Shown here piece after piece: positions 10,217-22,060 of a stretch of 64,000 bases of DNA (its first letter is position 1; each line of letters opens with the position of its first letter). The position numbers and the translations under genes are program-made. Origin of the DNA: Tricholoma matsutake (Eukaryota; Basidiomycota; Agaricomycetes; Agaricales; Tricholomataceae); assembly GCA_026075535.2 (NCBI GenBank), contig AP026544.2, positions 4,216,001 to 4,280,000 on the forward strand, written 5' to 3'. The notes beneath the pieces were generated by a model, which was not told where the DNA came from, searched no databases, and worked only from the letters and a program-made list of their open reading frames with translations.

Positions 10217-12862
10217 ATGTCTTCACACAATGGCAAGGACATTGACATCGGTCAGTCGGAAGGCTTTGTGAGCCTCATGGGAGAGTACTTTATAGACCAG
10301 CCAGTAAGTAACTGATTTAAACCTGAAGAATATGACTAACTTGTCATCTTAGCAACACAATGCACCAGGCCAGGATCTCTTCGAGCATGGAGGCTCCAGC
10401 AAAGCACCAGCTCATCAAACTCTTCAGAAGCCTCAAAAACCCTACCAGCAACTTCAATCCATCCACCAAGCACCTCAGGCAACATATTCCCAACAAGAAG
10501 TTGAATATATGTGGGATCAATTCAAACTGCAATTGCAAATTCAAGAACTCAAGTGCACAAGGCAACATTCTTTTCATTATGTTGATTTTTTCCTTATACA
10601 TTTCCCTGTAGATTGATGTTACAGATGAAAACGAAGGCACTCGAGCAGGCAAATGAAAGCGAAAAGTACTGGAGGTATACATGACTGCAATCATCCCGTG
10701 CATGCTTCATCACTATATTAACTGCTTTGAAACTTTTCTCATGTATAGGTCTATGTATACAGATGCAAATAAGGCAGCTAGCAGCAACAGCAATCCATCT
10801 CGCCATCAACGTCGCTCTCTTTCTCCAATCAACATCACATCCTCCCCTGAAGGCTCTGCACATGGCCGATCGCCACAATCCAAAAAGCGCTGAAGAGAAC
10901 ACCATAGCTACAAGTCAAATAACCGATACGATCCCCTATCATTGCTTTTCCCAAGCAGAACCAACCCAAAAGTTTCTGAGCTGGAAGATGACAGGGACAA
11001 ACTCATAGTCCATTTTTGGAACACCCATGAATTTGATAGCAAGAGCATTCTGGCTTCAACACCTCCTGACACAGACAGTACATATCAGCCCTGCGCACGG
11101 AAATATAGTTACTTTGAAGATGGTATGGGTTGTTCAATCACCAAGTCACAGCTTGACCAGTTTTGCAGCTACATCACTGACATATTTGTGACTCTCAACA
11201 ATGACCATCAAGAGTTTATTGCTGGGAAGGGTTTCTGGAAGGATCTGAGCAAAGGCCTCAAGGACGCATTTTGGAAGGAGGTTCGCATCAAGTTTCCATA
11301 CCTTCGCTACTGTGAGGACAACTGGAAGGGTCAAAAATTCATAGTCGATTACTACCGACAGTGGTATGTATCTGTCAATGAGAAGGCTCAAGAGGCCACG
11401 TCCAGTGTCAAGACCAAAGATGATACTAGGGACGTGTCAACATCCCCAGCCAAGCAACGAAGAGGGACGGCTTCTACACTTCACCAGGCATCGGTTTTTA
11501 CTGCACAAATTGTCTGACTCACGTGAGTCTTCATTCAATTTTACGTCTCTGGTTTTCTAGACTTATATGCACTCCAAAGCCTGGGGGAAGTCAAAACTCC
11601 TTCATCAACAACACTACATCTCGATCATTCCCCAGTTTTGCCGTCATCTCCCTCGAGCCCAGATCCATTTTCAAGTTCATCAGCAGCAAAATCCCTCAGC
11701 ATTTCTTCAAGTTTGTTTTTGCCTCGAGAGTGTAAGGGGACTAGGGGGGTGCCCTGTGTGTTTTTCCTATTTTTTATGTTCGTCCCATATTTTTCCCCAC
11801 CTCATTTCCTTCTATTCTTCATTTTCTATGATTTTTCCGGATTTTATTACTAATTTTCCCTTGCTATCATGTTTGTATATGTTGACACTTTTATATTTAG
11901 AGGCGGAGTACCCCTTCCGACACATACCCCTTGGTATGATGTCATTCGGCGGCCTTGATCCACCTATCTCCGCCTTTTTCTATTTTTAGGTTATATTTGA
12001 TTTTTGTCGTCTTCACATATACTGGGCATCAGCAAGGGGATCCTTAGAGTTTTCTCTTTGGATTTCCCTTTGCTAGGTGCGCCCCCAATCCCTGTATTAT
12101 GTAGCATAATTTTAACTTCGGATTTCCCTTTGCTAGAGGCTTAGGTTGCCCTTATAGAGAGCATCAAGAGTTGAGTGTACCACCTACAATCACTGATGTG
12201 CCCCCTCCTCACTCACATATAGATGATGAACCGATGGTTCTGAGCACACTGATCAATATATCCCCCATGACGCATATCTCGACTACTAGTTCAGCACAGA
12301 CGAGCACACAACCTCAAAATACTGTTGCTCCGGCAGCTGACGACTACACTCTGCCCTGCTCTCCACCACCTGAAACTGAAACTTCTACATCACCCACAAC
12401 AGCGAAGAATCTACAAAGGGCTAAGGACCTACCCCCTTCAAAACCAAAGTTGAATGAAAAGGTGATCACATTGCCTGTTGAGGTTAGGAAGTCAATGGAG
12501 CCGAGGTGAGTGTTCAAATAGTAGATTTCATATGTTATGCTCGTTATCCCATCTAGAGCGCTTTGCAAGGCTGCATGGCTTGACAATCCGGCACATGAAA
12601 AGTTCAAGGATCTCGACAGCAAGGCTCAAGAAAATTCATTCAAGGAAAGTGGCCACTGGCAGAATGCTGACAGGAAGGTGAATTTCGGCATCCTGTTTGT
12701 TGGAAACAGGACTCACCACAAATATCTCTCTCAAGGTTTGGAAGCGAGAGTCAGACAAAGTGCATGCAGAGGCTGTGGGTGTTTTTGTTTGCTACTCTTC
12801 AATAATAACTGACTTATCTACTTCAGCTTGCGAAACTGAGGGAGGGTAGCGGAACAACATAA
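10217..12862 (+). pseudogene. Unrecognised multi-exon gene broken by two TGA codons and a solo LTR
   Basis: Function unknown. ATG at 10217 starts MSSHNGKDIDIGQSEG; the intron 10304-10352 leads to a Gln/Pro-rich exon, a short coiled-coil segment (QMKTKALEQANESEKYW) and a basic Ser-rich region. The same frame then passes through TGA 10891-10893 into a globular segment (11140-11360, FWKDLSKGLKDAFWKEV, RYCEDNWKGQKF) faintly like Myb/SANT-type DNA-binding modules. A second TGA lies at 11515-11517, followed by a GTGAGT intron. The next exon is cut at 11730 by a 426 bp LTR; removing the LTR and one GAGAG copy restores frame into a Pro/Thr/Ser-rich exon. Final exons end with TAA at 12860. Both TGAs fit CGA changes. 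It may have been a DNA-binding protein, which is an inference. Confidence 0.5.
11731..12156 (+). mobile_element. Solo LTR of the Ty3/gypsy chromovirus family
   Basis: 426 bp, starting TGTAAGGGGACTAG and ending GGTTGCCCTTATA, flanked by the 5 bp duplication GAGAG (11726-11730 and 12157-12161). It matches the LTRs at 37615-38039 and 43223-43648. A solo LTR arises by recombination between the two LTRs of a former full element. It interrupts a coding exon. Confidence 0.93.
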
Positions 12863-13348
12863 TCCATGCCACCACAAGGTGAGCATTGCCAAGTGCAACC
12901 TCACATTACTACCTACTACAACGCCAGTCATTTCTTGATGTCAAAGTTCATCAAATTTTTGCAAGGCGCGTTTGCTTTCCACTCTGTAATTCTTTCTTCT
13001 CACACCTACACCCAATCTAGTGTCTTAGAAGCAAAAATGGGCTGAGAGAGGTGATGACGAGGAACTAGCAAGTATTACGAGGGATAGCGGGGAAGTGTGA
13101 CAAGGGGATTGGGAGGCATCTGCAGGGATCAGGGGGGATCAGGAGGTATTGACAGGTACATATAGGTATTACATTCAACAAAAGTCTTTTCGGGTATTTC
13201 GAGGGACTGAGAGGGATTTGAAAACCATTCCATCCCATGAAATCCCACAAATATACCTGTCCATCCCACGTGTGACAAGTAGGTATGTCAAGGTTCGAGT
13301 AGGTATGTCAAGGTTTCAACAGGGATTTTCCAGGGATAAAAATACCCT
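12863..13348. other. Gene-poor stretch left of the hAT element
   Basis: No gene seen. From about 13070 the sequence is rich in GGGGAT/AGGTATT motifs and resembles 15949-16020 beyond the hAT element, so the hAT probably landed in an older repeat. Confidence 0.4.
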
Positions 13349-13869
13349 ATTGTGACTAGGGACTACCATGGATGGCCATCATCCAGGTGACCATCCATGG
13401 ATATGACATATGGATGGATATGGATATGGATATTTCATGGGTGATATCCATGGATGAATGGATGGTTACTATTAAATTTAAATAAATGAGTAATTCCGAG
13501 TTCTGAATTTATTGAGATGAGGTATTGTCGATTGAGCTGGCTGGATGTCTCATCTGATCTATTAGTGTGGTAATTGCCAAAGTGGCCTATTTTGATTCTC
13601 ATCCATTTCGGATATTGCGAGGTCCCTTTAGTAACCCCCCTCCCCTTTTTTGCCCATGAACATCAGTCAAAATGGAATGGCCAGAAGTGGGGCCCTGATT
13701 CTACAAAAACCAAGCCAAAGCCAGCTGGCTACTGCAATAGTGGCTGTGTATGCTCTAAGCAGGTAAAGCCCCCAGCCCCCTACAGAACTCGGAATTGCCA
13801 TGCAACACACTGGCCCTCTAGCACAAGTATAGTCTTGGTAAGGAATGACAGTACTTTACTGTCCCCCAC

Positions 13870-14075
13870 ATAATCCGCACAGACTCCACATGGACTCCTA
13901 GCTGTCCATGGACTCTGAGCAGAATCCTACCAGAGTCTGAGCAGAGTCCTAGCTGTCTGCATGGAGTCTGCGGACAGTCCTCAGACTCTGCCCAGAGTCC
14001 TAGTAAAAAAAATTTCAGAGTTGTAAAGACAAAAGTCGGATCAAAATCTGAGCAGAGTCTGAGCAAAGTCCTAGC
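13870..14075. repeat. Subterminal array of AGAGTCCTAG / GGACTCTG motifs
   Basis: Short variants of CAGAGTCCTAGC and its complement recur about ten times near the left end of the hAT element. Subterminal arrays often bind hAT transposase; that role here is inferred. Confidence 0.6.
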
Positions 14076-14104
14076 TTGCAGGTGACTTAGTGATTAAATT
14101 TAGT

Positions 14105-14480
14105 TCAGTCCCTCACATAGTGATGTTATAACTTTTTGTGCTGAGTTCGAAAATGACATCTGTATGATGTGACCTATATGTAGAACATAGTGATGTTATA
14201 TACCATTCTGACTGGATTTTTATGCTGAGTTTGAAAATGATATCCATCTGATCATGTGACCTACCATATAGAACATAGTGATGTTATATACCATTCTGAC
14301 CGCAATTTTCAGCCGAGTTTGAAAATCACCCTTGCATAGTCATGTGACCTACCATATATGGAACATAGTGATGTTATATACCATTCTGACCACAATTTTC
14401 AGCTGAGTTTGAAAATCACCCTTGCATAGTCATGTGACACTGTATATAAAACATGGTGATGGTACATACAATTTTGACCA
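14105..14480. repeat. Tandem repeat, ~85-90 bp unit
   Basis: Units beginning ACATAGTGATGTTATA, containing TGAGTTTGAAAAT and ending near TCATGTGACCTACC, are repeated about five times with moderate divergence. A further partial unit lies at about 14705-14775. Confidence 0.8.
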
Positions 14481-14846
14481 GATTTTTTAATCTGAGTTTC
14501 ACATGCTTTTTCTTGACATTCTTGCTCTCTTTGAATGATCAAGTAAAGCCATTAAGGCATCATCAAGATATACCTCTTGTATTTTTGTCATTCTCACACT
14601 TTTATTGAATGATCAAATCCAATTGGTGTGTGAAATATGGAATCATCAAGATATCCTGGCAGGATATTTAGTGTCATATTAGAGTATGTTGAAGGGAAAC
14701 TTTTGAAAAGTGTTGTTATACACCATTCTGACCTGCTTTTCATGCCAAGTTTGAAAATGACTGTCATGTGACCTACTATCAAGGAGGTTGGAGGAATCAT
14801 GAAGTACTGGCATCAAGCCATTGAGCAGTGACCTCGGTTAGCAAAG

Positions 14847-15195
14847 ATGGGGCTTGATTTTTGCTCAGCACCAGGTAAGTGTAATAATTCTTATTTTTGC
14901 TTCTACTCAGACACTCTTTTAGCATCATCAGTGGATGCTGAATGTGCATTCGCAGTTGGAAGGCTTGAGATCAATCACCTTCAGCATAACCAGCCCACAG
15001 ACCTTCAAGGCTCAAGTTGCAGTTGGATCTTGGGCCAAAACTCCACTCTATTCAGGACTTTCAGAAACCATTAAGATTGTTCAGAAGCAAATGGGAAGTG
15101 AAGAGCAGGTGGGACCTCAGAAAGAAGTTGATGAGACTGAGTTGGAAGATGAGGTAGTAGAGACAGATGAGGAATCCAGGTTTTGGAGAACTTGA
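14847..15195 (+). pseudogene. hAT transposase C-terminal (dimerisation) fragment, frameshifted
   Basis: Carries the hAT signature SSVDAECAFAVGRLEINHLQHN after an intron with a GTAAGT donor (from about 14876). It then continues in another frame as SPQTFKAQVAVGSWAKTPL and an acidic tail. The frame change near 14985-14995 breaks the gene. The catalytic core and N-terminal zinc finger are absent. Confidence 0.8.
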
Positions 15196-15336
15196 ATTGT
15201 AATTGTACAAATTCCTATGGTATTTCAGATGTATTTCAAAGTAATATTTATTGGTGTAAAACCATTTTCTGATTAAAAGAAGCAGTCTTAAGTACAAACT
15301 TTACTCAGTATAATAGATAACATCATGTGTGCCAAC

Positions 15337-15719
15337 TAGTGTTGCCATGACTTCAAGTCAGACTTTTTGATTGCTGTATATCTCTGCAAGCACATCATCG
15401 TAGGATGTAAACAAATCAACGCAGGGTACATATTTATTGCTGCTATCAACAAATTCAAAAATTACATAAATCGGATTACTACATCTTGAGTTATTGACCG
15501 ACTAAAATTCTGACTTTTTATATACAAAAAGTCAGAATTTTAGTTGGTCAATAACTCAAGATGTAGTAATCTGATTTATGTAATTTTTGGATTGGTCAAT
15601 AGCAGTGATAAATATGTACCTCACATCAATTAGTTTATGTTCTACAATGATGTACTTACAGAGATATACAGCAATCAAAAAAGTCTGACTTGAAGACATG
15701 GGCCCTCATGGCAACACTA
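15337..15719. mobile_element. Palindromic hAT-type MITE nested in the hAT element
   Basis: A 383 bp foldback: two arms of about 190 bp are near-perfect inverted copies meeting at a TATATA centre (about 15525). Ends are TAGTGTTGCC...GGCAACACTA, with an 8 bp duplication GTGCCAAC (15329-15336 and 15720-15727). No coding capacity. Confidence 0.88.
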
Positions 15720-16039
15720 GTGCCAACTGCCAACAAGGCACCTCCAGCAGGTAATTGACCTTGCAAAAACATTTTAATAGACCATGGTACATATATTAGA
15801 GCATTTGAGAGCATAAAAAATAGTAGTATTCATATGGATACCCATGGATGATCCATGGATCCACCCATATCCATGGACTTCAGTACATCATCCATGGATA
15901 TTCACCCGGATGGACCCGGGTCCATCCACGGTAGTCCCTAATTGTGACAAAATACCTCATGTGTCCCTCGATATACCTGAGAATCCCTCGAGGGATTTTC
16001 AGGTATTCTCCCTTACGGATTTTTCACTGGGGATGATGT

Positions 16040-16140
16040 TTTAAGGCTAGATAAAATCTTATCTACTGATGGCGGAGTGTTAATCATTGATCAAATCTGT
16101 CTAGTCATACCGGACACCTGCCGATTTCCAGATGTACGTA
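16040..16140 (+). repeat. Left arm of an inverted repeat flanking the reductase gene
   Basis: About 95 bp around GGAGTGTTAATCATTGATC, inverted relative to 18880-19000. Both arms are open in the frame reading GVLIIDQICLV. Origin unknown. Confidence 0.65.
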
Positions 16141-16251
16141 GCCCATCCAATACTTTAACTTTAACTCCAACACGAATAGACCGCATACTTACCCCGTTCA
16201 ACAACCCCTGCGTAACATGGCTGCTCTCTCGATTGTTCTGGAGCGCGGAAT

Positions 16252-17728
16252 CTACCACCCTAGTTGCTCGGCAGTCCATCCATGCACAATCCAATTATTT
16301 TGTTCTGTTGGCACGTTACAGATGCGCTGACCTCGATCCAAAGATGAAACTTCTGCTACATCCTCAGCGTCGAGAGTTATGACCTAGGTAACAGGTGCAT
16401 GAATAAGTACTCTCCGAAGCTTGCTGCAACGTACTGCAAAGTTCTCTTTCTGTCTCTCCTTATCAGCGCTTTTTGCGACGATAGGAACCTCCCGAGCAAG
16501 GTGCCAGGAGAGAATGATTTGTGTCGACGTTGCTTTATACTTCTTCGCGAGTTCCAATATCACAAGATCGTTTCGAACATTTGCCCAACCTAGAGCATAG
16601 CAGTGTTGGTTTCTGTATCACCAAATGGGGGGACAGCCTCTTACCACTAGGAGTGTACGCTTGCAATACAATTCCCTTTTGTGTGCAGTATTTCCGGAGG
16701 TCTTCTTGCGCGAGGTATGGGTGTAGCCTGAAAGACAGCTCGAGGGGACACAGGACAACATTTGAGGTATATTGCTCACTCGACCTGGTTGACTGCGGGT
16801 GTGACTTTGGCAGTTGTGAAAAGTTGGTCCAGTCTAGTACGGACGAGGATGGGTCATGAAACAAGCTCTTGAACTGAACAAGTTTAACACTCACGTCTTG
16901 ACAGAAAAATTACTGACACCGATCGCTCGAACCTTACCGGTTCCAAGAAGTTTCTCCATTTCAGCCCACGCTATGTTGAAGTTCACAGCATCATTCATCT
17001 TCAATGTGCCATCTGGGTTCTTTGGTACGTAATTCCCCTCTATAGTTGAGGACATTAGTGATGCGAGATATTCTATCATGATCCCCACTCACTCTCGTAG
17101 ACAACTGCCTGCGGCCAATGTATGAGGTACTACAGGCCGAGCGTTTGGTTTAAATTATTAATGAACTGTCGATGTCCACAAACCAGATCAATGTAGCCCA
17201 GGCCCAATCTTTGGATAGTTTCTTCAAAAGCCTCAGCGACTCGCCCTTGTTCATTCCAACTAAATGAATCTTCACGATTTACTCGATGACATTTGATTAT
17301 AAAGGTGGGCGTACGCAAGCTTGGTTGTAACAAAAATCTGTTCGCGGGGGATCCCAGACGCTCTGACAGCTTCGCCAACTACATCTTCCGTTCCTTACGA
17401 CCAGCAGTGCGGATGGGAAAACATTGAGAGACGATATTTATGGATGCGTACCATAGATTTCGGCCGTGTCGATGTGTCTGTATCCCGCCTTGCGCGATAT
17501 GTTAGCTGCAGATTTGACAAAAAGGTTGTGACAATGATTTACTTGTAAGGCAGTCAAAAGCCAGTTCTTGGCATCCGAGTGAGCTTTTTCGTCACGGGGA
17601 GGCACCCATGATCCCGTAGCTGGAGATCACTCTTCGTATAGATTTTGATTAGATTACCACTTTTCCTGCTTACCGATGGTGGGCATGACAATGCCGTTGT
17701 TTAGCTTGATCTCTGTAACGGGCGACAT
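16252..17728 (-). CDS. Aldo/keto reductase
   Basis: NADPH-dependent cytosolic oxidoreductase of the AKR superfamily, reducing aldehydes or ketones; the substrate cannot be read from sequence. ATG 17726-17728 (minus) starts MSPVTEIKLNNGIVMPTIG. About ten short introns can be placed with continuous frame. The catalytic tetrad is present: Asp and Tyr in HIDTAEIYG, Lys in TTKLA, His in YLIHWPQ. Further signatures are AIGVSNFSVKT, NQVE-LHPYLAQEDL, LQAYTPSG and the C-terminal TAEQLGW before TAG at 16252-16254. Length and architecture are normal (about 310 residues) and no break was found. It lies alone, between inverted repeats. Confidence 0.88.
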
Positions 17729-18550
17729 GATTTAGAAGGAGAGGTGGAATACGGTGGGATTATAGGGTTGATTTTATACTGAGAATACTACCCACATGAC
17801 TGCGCGAAAATAAAGACGCCCTAAAAGTATCACAAGTTGGAAACCGGGCGGAAGTGATTGTGTACATATGACATATACGTTGGAGTGAAGCTGCGCAATT
17901 TCGGTGGATCAATTTCTTTATTATCTGGGAATGGAGGAAAGAAATTACCCATCGATAGGCGTAACTCGGACTCGGAATTTCAAAGCAGCCCACATCGGCA
18001 ACGCATCGGTTGCTAGGAAGGGAATACAGCTGGGATCTACTTTATATGCACAGTAAAATGTGACGGGGAACAGGCACGATTCACTCACCTACCAGTGCAA
18101 TATTACCCACATGACTACGTATACGCGTCCATCAACGCCAGCACCCGCGTTGCACGAAGGTATCATATACACATACCGTATCTCGAGCCAGAGAGGCATA
18201 TATACTAGACAAAAAGCAAATGGCCTACCGCCATGTTGGACAGAGATTCATCCTCCAAACCCATTGAATAGCAGGTAATTGTTGTGGAGACGGTACAATT
18301 TGATTCCTCAAGATATGATTTGGTCCTGGATTATGGTTTCAGGTTGTTTGTGCCTATCTTGATGACTTCTACGATAGCATTGGGATCTCGTGATAGGATA
18401 TGTATAAGCATAGAACAGTTCCATGAACATCATTTTGCCATTACCAGGTGTCCCACAAACCTGCAAAAAAGGGGTTTATGTAATAGAGGATCAAGTGAAA
18501 TGTGTCACGTAAATGGACAAGACAAAATTAAGTACTACGTGGGGTCCAAT
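17729..18550. promoter_or_regulatory. Upstream region of the reductase gene
   Basis: No other gene seen. It contains the 5' flank of the minus-strand reductase; no individual element is clear enough to name. Confidence 0.35.
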
Positions 18551-18879
18551 ATCAAATTTTCAAATTGAAGATCAACATCCTTGAATGCCCAGTGATTGTG
18601 TCGACATTGGATTGATGGAGTAGTGAGGAGTTCAGTTCAGTAGGGCCTGAGGTTCTGTACCATCTGAATGAGTTCGTTTCGAAATTCGATGATCTGTAAT
18701 GAGGCCACAATCGAACGTCCACAGAACACGGTGGACGCAAACACAGTATATCAGACAGTGAGATGCCAGAGTACAACAGGGGGAGAGTTGAAGTGGGGGG
18801 CAAGAAGACATCATCGTCAGCACGGTCGAGATAACGAGGGCAACGGGAGGTTATGAGTGATAGCATCAACCAACAGGAT

Positions 18880-19000
18880 AAATGGCCTACAGCATCTGGA
18901 AATCGGCGGGGGCCCGGCATGACTAGACAGATTTGATCAATGATTAACACTCCGCAATCAATAGATAAGATTTGAGCAGGCCTTACAAGACGGTCAAATA
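18880..19000 (-). repeat. Right arm of the inverted repeat flanking the reductase gene
   Basis: Reverse complement of 16040-16140 with a few mismatches. It lies in a minus-strand open stretch (18552-19046) that is otherwise unrecognised and is not called as a gene. Confidence 0.65.
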
Positions 19001-19049
19001 AATGTGAAGAGGCTGATGCTTCAATTAACAGGATTGTGCTGTACAATAT

Positions 19050-21290
19050 TGTTATATCATAGCATACAATAACTCAAGCAAAAGAAATGATTTTAGCTGT
19101 CATTTCCTCTGAACATCATCATTTCTAGAGCTTATCCTGACTTTAAAAGGGGTTAAAACATCATCCAACCCAGACGACAAAGGGTCAGCCACTGACACTT
19201 CTTTAGACAGAATTGCAGTGTATGATATTATCATACAGGATCATGCAATTTTTCTACCCAATGGGATAATTTTACACCACCATTTCCTTGGTCAGTCATT
19301 CTTCCTGAGGTTTGTGACTTACTGACCAGATATTCTGATTCTTGCAGAAAAGATTCAGGAACTGGTGCTTACACTAGCACAATTATTATGTATTATTCTT
19401 GTTTATCATAATATACAGTTGTTCAAGTGGATAAAATCTGATTTGCTCCATATCACAATTTTTCCTGCAGCCTATCACTTGCTGATATTGGACCCACATC
19501 ATGATGCTTGAAGCAAATGTTCACAAGCTGATGCTTCCATTCAGGTGTTCCAGTGAAAGAAATGATTTTATCAGCTACTCGTCATTCTTCCCAGAAAACA
19601 AGGGATCCAGCCTGATTGATCACAAGCAAGCAGCACAACAGGTTGAAGAGGCTGGGACAAAAACAGAGGCAAAGACTTAGGGTTGGAGAGCCGGAGGTGC
19701 AACTTGAAGGATTAACCCCGACGAGCATGCCATTTCTGGCATTGCTTTGAGGTACCTGGACATGAGGAAGATGAGTTGCCATGAGCAAGCGCTATCCTCC
19801 AAGTCGAGCTATGACCGCGACAGCGCAGTGTAAAGCTGATCATGATAGTGGGTGTGATGTCCATGATGCCTCAAATGTGAGGCAACCTGGGCCATCACAC
19901 CACACTCACTGGCGATGCATTACAGTCTAGGATTTTTCAACTCATAAAACAGAAATTTATGAGGGGAGAGGATGACGGCTAACGCGTCGGCTGTCGGAAC
20001 GATGAGGTAATTGGTGTTTAAGTGTTAGACTCGAGCTGGGCATAGGGATCCTGAACCATGCCGGTGTCTGTCTGCAATGGCAGACATGTGCGATGGGACC
20101 ACTGCACCATTGCACCCCCATTCAACTCAGAATGAGGGGCGGATGAAGTGATGAAAACTTTGACAAGGCAGAATCACAAGCATGCCTAAATGACTAGCAG
20201 CACTTCCTGCGCCTTCAGACGAACTGCTTACCTTGTTTCCAACAACCAGCGTGCTCGGAAGTGCCCAACACTCTTTCCACCGGCCGCCAAGTGGCCATAC
20301 CTTCAACACTGCCCTTCAAGCGGTTGGGTTCCTATCCATCCAAAACTTGAAAATACGTCAAGGTGATGGATGCAGTTAACTAAGGCCGTTCGAACGCGAA
20401 AGTCCAGCGGTGGAAAACAACAAAATAAGTTGTTCAGTAACGCACCTAACATCCGACCGTGAATGCGCCTATGGCCCCAAAACGGCTGTCCTCCCAATCC
20501 CTCCCCCACCCGTAGTGCAAGGGGCTCTATGCATTCAAATATGTGTATCAGCTCCCCTGGCATGGGAGACAGTAGTGACCGTCAAAGTGAATGTCATTGC
20601 ACGTTCATGAGCAATGAAATGCATTACAAAAGCATTTGGGTAGAGGGTGGGCAGTGCATTCTACGCCGCCAACAACAGGCTGCTTACCCATTTCCAAGCA
20701 CCAGCTGCGCTCAAAAGCGCATTGCATGGTTATCCTGATGTACGTTACTTAGGAGGTGGGCTGATGAAAAAAACGGCATTATATGACTCACTGCACACTC
20801 GATGGCACTGTCTCATACCCCAATTCAATAAATTCCAAATAGTTAGACTCCTGCTTTTAGCATCCAGTTTACAATCAAAATACAAATTTTATCTATCTGT
20901 GGAGTCTAGCATTAGATGATCGCTGAGGGTACCGAATGAAATATGATACTCACTTCCGATTGCGTAGTACATCCGAAAACGCGTGCACTGCCTCCGCCCC
21001 ATCGTCGTCAAATACGACAAGAGCTCCAACACATTTTTGCTTCAAAAGAACGGTCAGAAAAAGTCAACGAGATATTATATAGACTTACCGCCCATCTCTT
21101 CGGCTCGCCTCGTTTCTTAGGGCATTGGAGAAGCTGGTAGTCGTACCTTCGAAAGGTGGCTTTGCACCACCGTCGGTCCCTACAGACCTCAACCCGTTGG
21201 CCACGCTGTGAAGAGCCGACTATTACCTAAAGTAAAAATGGAATACAGCACCTACTTCGAAGGGCCGATCGTGCTCAACAATTGGCATTC
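19050..21290. other. Unassigned region
   Basis: Only short open stretches without recognisable motifs or matching splice structure. 19050-19560 is AT-rich with imperfectly repeated segments. Decayed repeats are likely, but none could be named. Confidence 0.4.
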
Positions 21291-21599
21291 TAGAATTCTG
21301 GCGTGCCATTGGTGATAGTTGTGGTTAGAGATAGAGGGGGAGGACTGAAGTTGTGCTTAAAAGGTTGGATGTACGCAGGGCGGTTAGCTAGACGATGGTA
21401 GGAGTTAAGGTAGAGGAAAAACAAACCCCAGCAAGGCGGTGTTAGGGTAGGTGAGGGTGCACAGACTCTTGTTGGTCGTGGTGGTATTCCTAGCTTCGTT
21501 TGATGTTGTGTGTTCAACTTGAGCTAGGAGTAAGTTAGAGAAACCACGCCTAGTCCGCGATCAAATGAAGAAAATGGAATGAGGAAGCACTAGTCACCC

Positions 21600-22060
21600 A
21601 CTGTTCAACACCTCTCTCAATACATCCCCCAGCAGTCGAGCATCCCCTCGATACACCTCCTCGCCGTTCGAGGACTCTAGACAACCCGTCCATCCCTCCA
21701 TGGCCTCATGATATGCCTCTCAGACATCGAACACTTCCCTGACACGCCTCTGAGCCTCAACACCTATCGACACAGCCTCCATCATTTTAACATCTCGATA
21801 CGCATTCTTCAACACATCCCGGCATGCCCTCCCCACACCTGCGCCAGTGTTCTCCAATGGAAGCATAGCATACCCTTTCCCCCCCGCTCGATCCAAAACC
21901 CCGTGCCCTCCATCCCTGTTCTTTCCATCCTCACCTTTCGCATTGGCCTCCATTTGCACATCCACATTACCATGGCCAACACCGTCACCATCGACATCAC
22001 CGCACCAGCAGCCTCGACATGCTCAATCGCGCACAAGGCAATCATGGGTCACCAAACAGT
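21600..22060 (-). pseudogene. Possible decayed open frame, function unknown
   Basis: A minus-strand frame rich in Gly, Met and Arg runs from about 21965 to a TGA near 21720 and continues in frame (EAYHEAMEGWTG, then GDVLREVLNSG) to TGA near 21590. The first TGA could derive from CGA. No family recognised. Confidence 0.25.

Larger units (their letters stand above)
13357..15940 (+). mobile_element. hAT-superfamily DNA transposon remnant, non-autonomous
   Basis: Terminal inverted repeats TAGGGACTACC and GGTAGTCCCTA are flanked by the perfect 8 bp duplication ATTGTGAC (13349-13356 and 15941-15948), as expected for hAT. Both ends are dense in CCATGGAT/ATGGATAT units (13360-13460 and 15835-15925). 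Inside: an array of AGAGTCCTAG-like motifs (13870-14075), five ~85-90 bp tandem units (14105-14480), a short hAT C-terminal coding fragment and a nested MITE. Most transposase sequence is missing, so movement would need help from another hAT. Confidence 0.9.

Noticed and set aside
18552..19046. 165-codon minus-strand open frame
   Set aside because: No family similarity, and it contains the inverted-repeat arm shared with 16040-16140; more likely chance openness in repeat DNA.
20127..20610. Overlapping open frames on both strands
   Set aside because: No motifs, splice structure or codon pattern supporting a gene.
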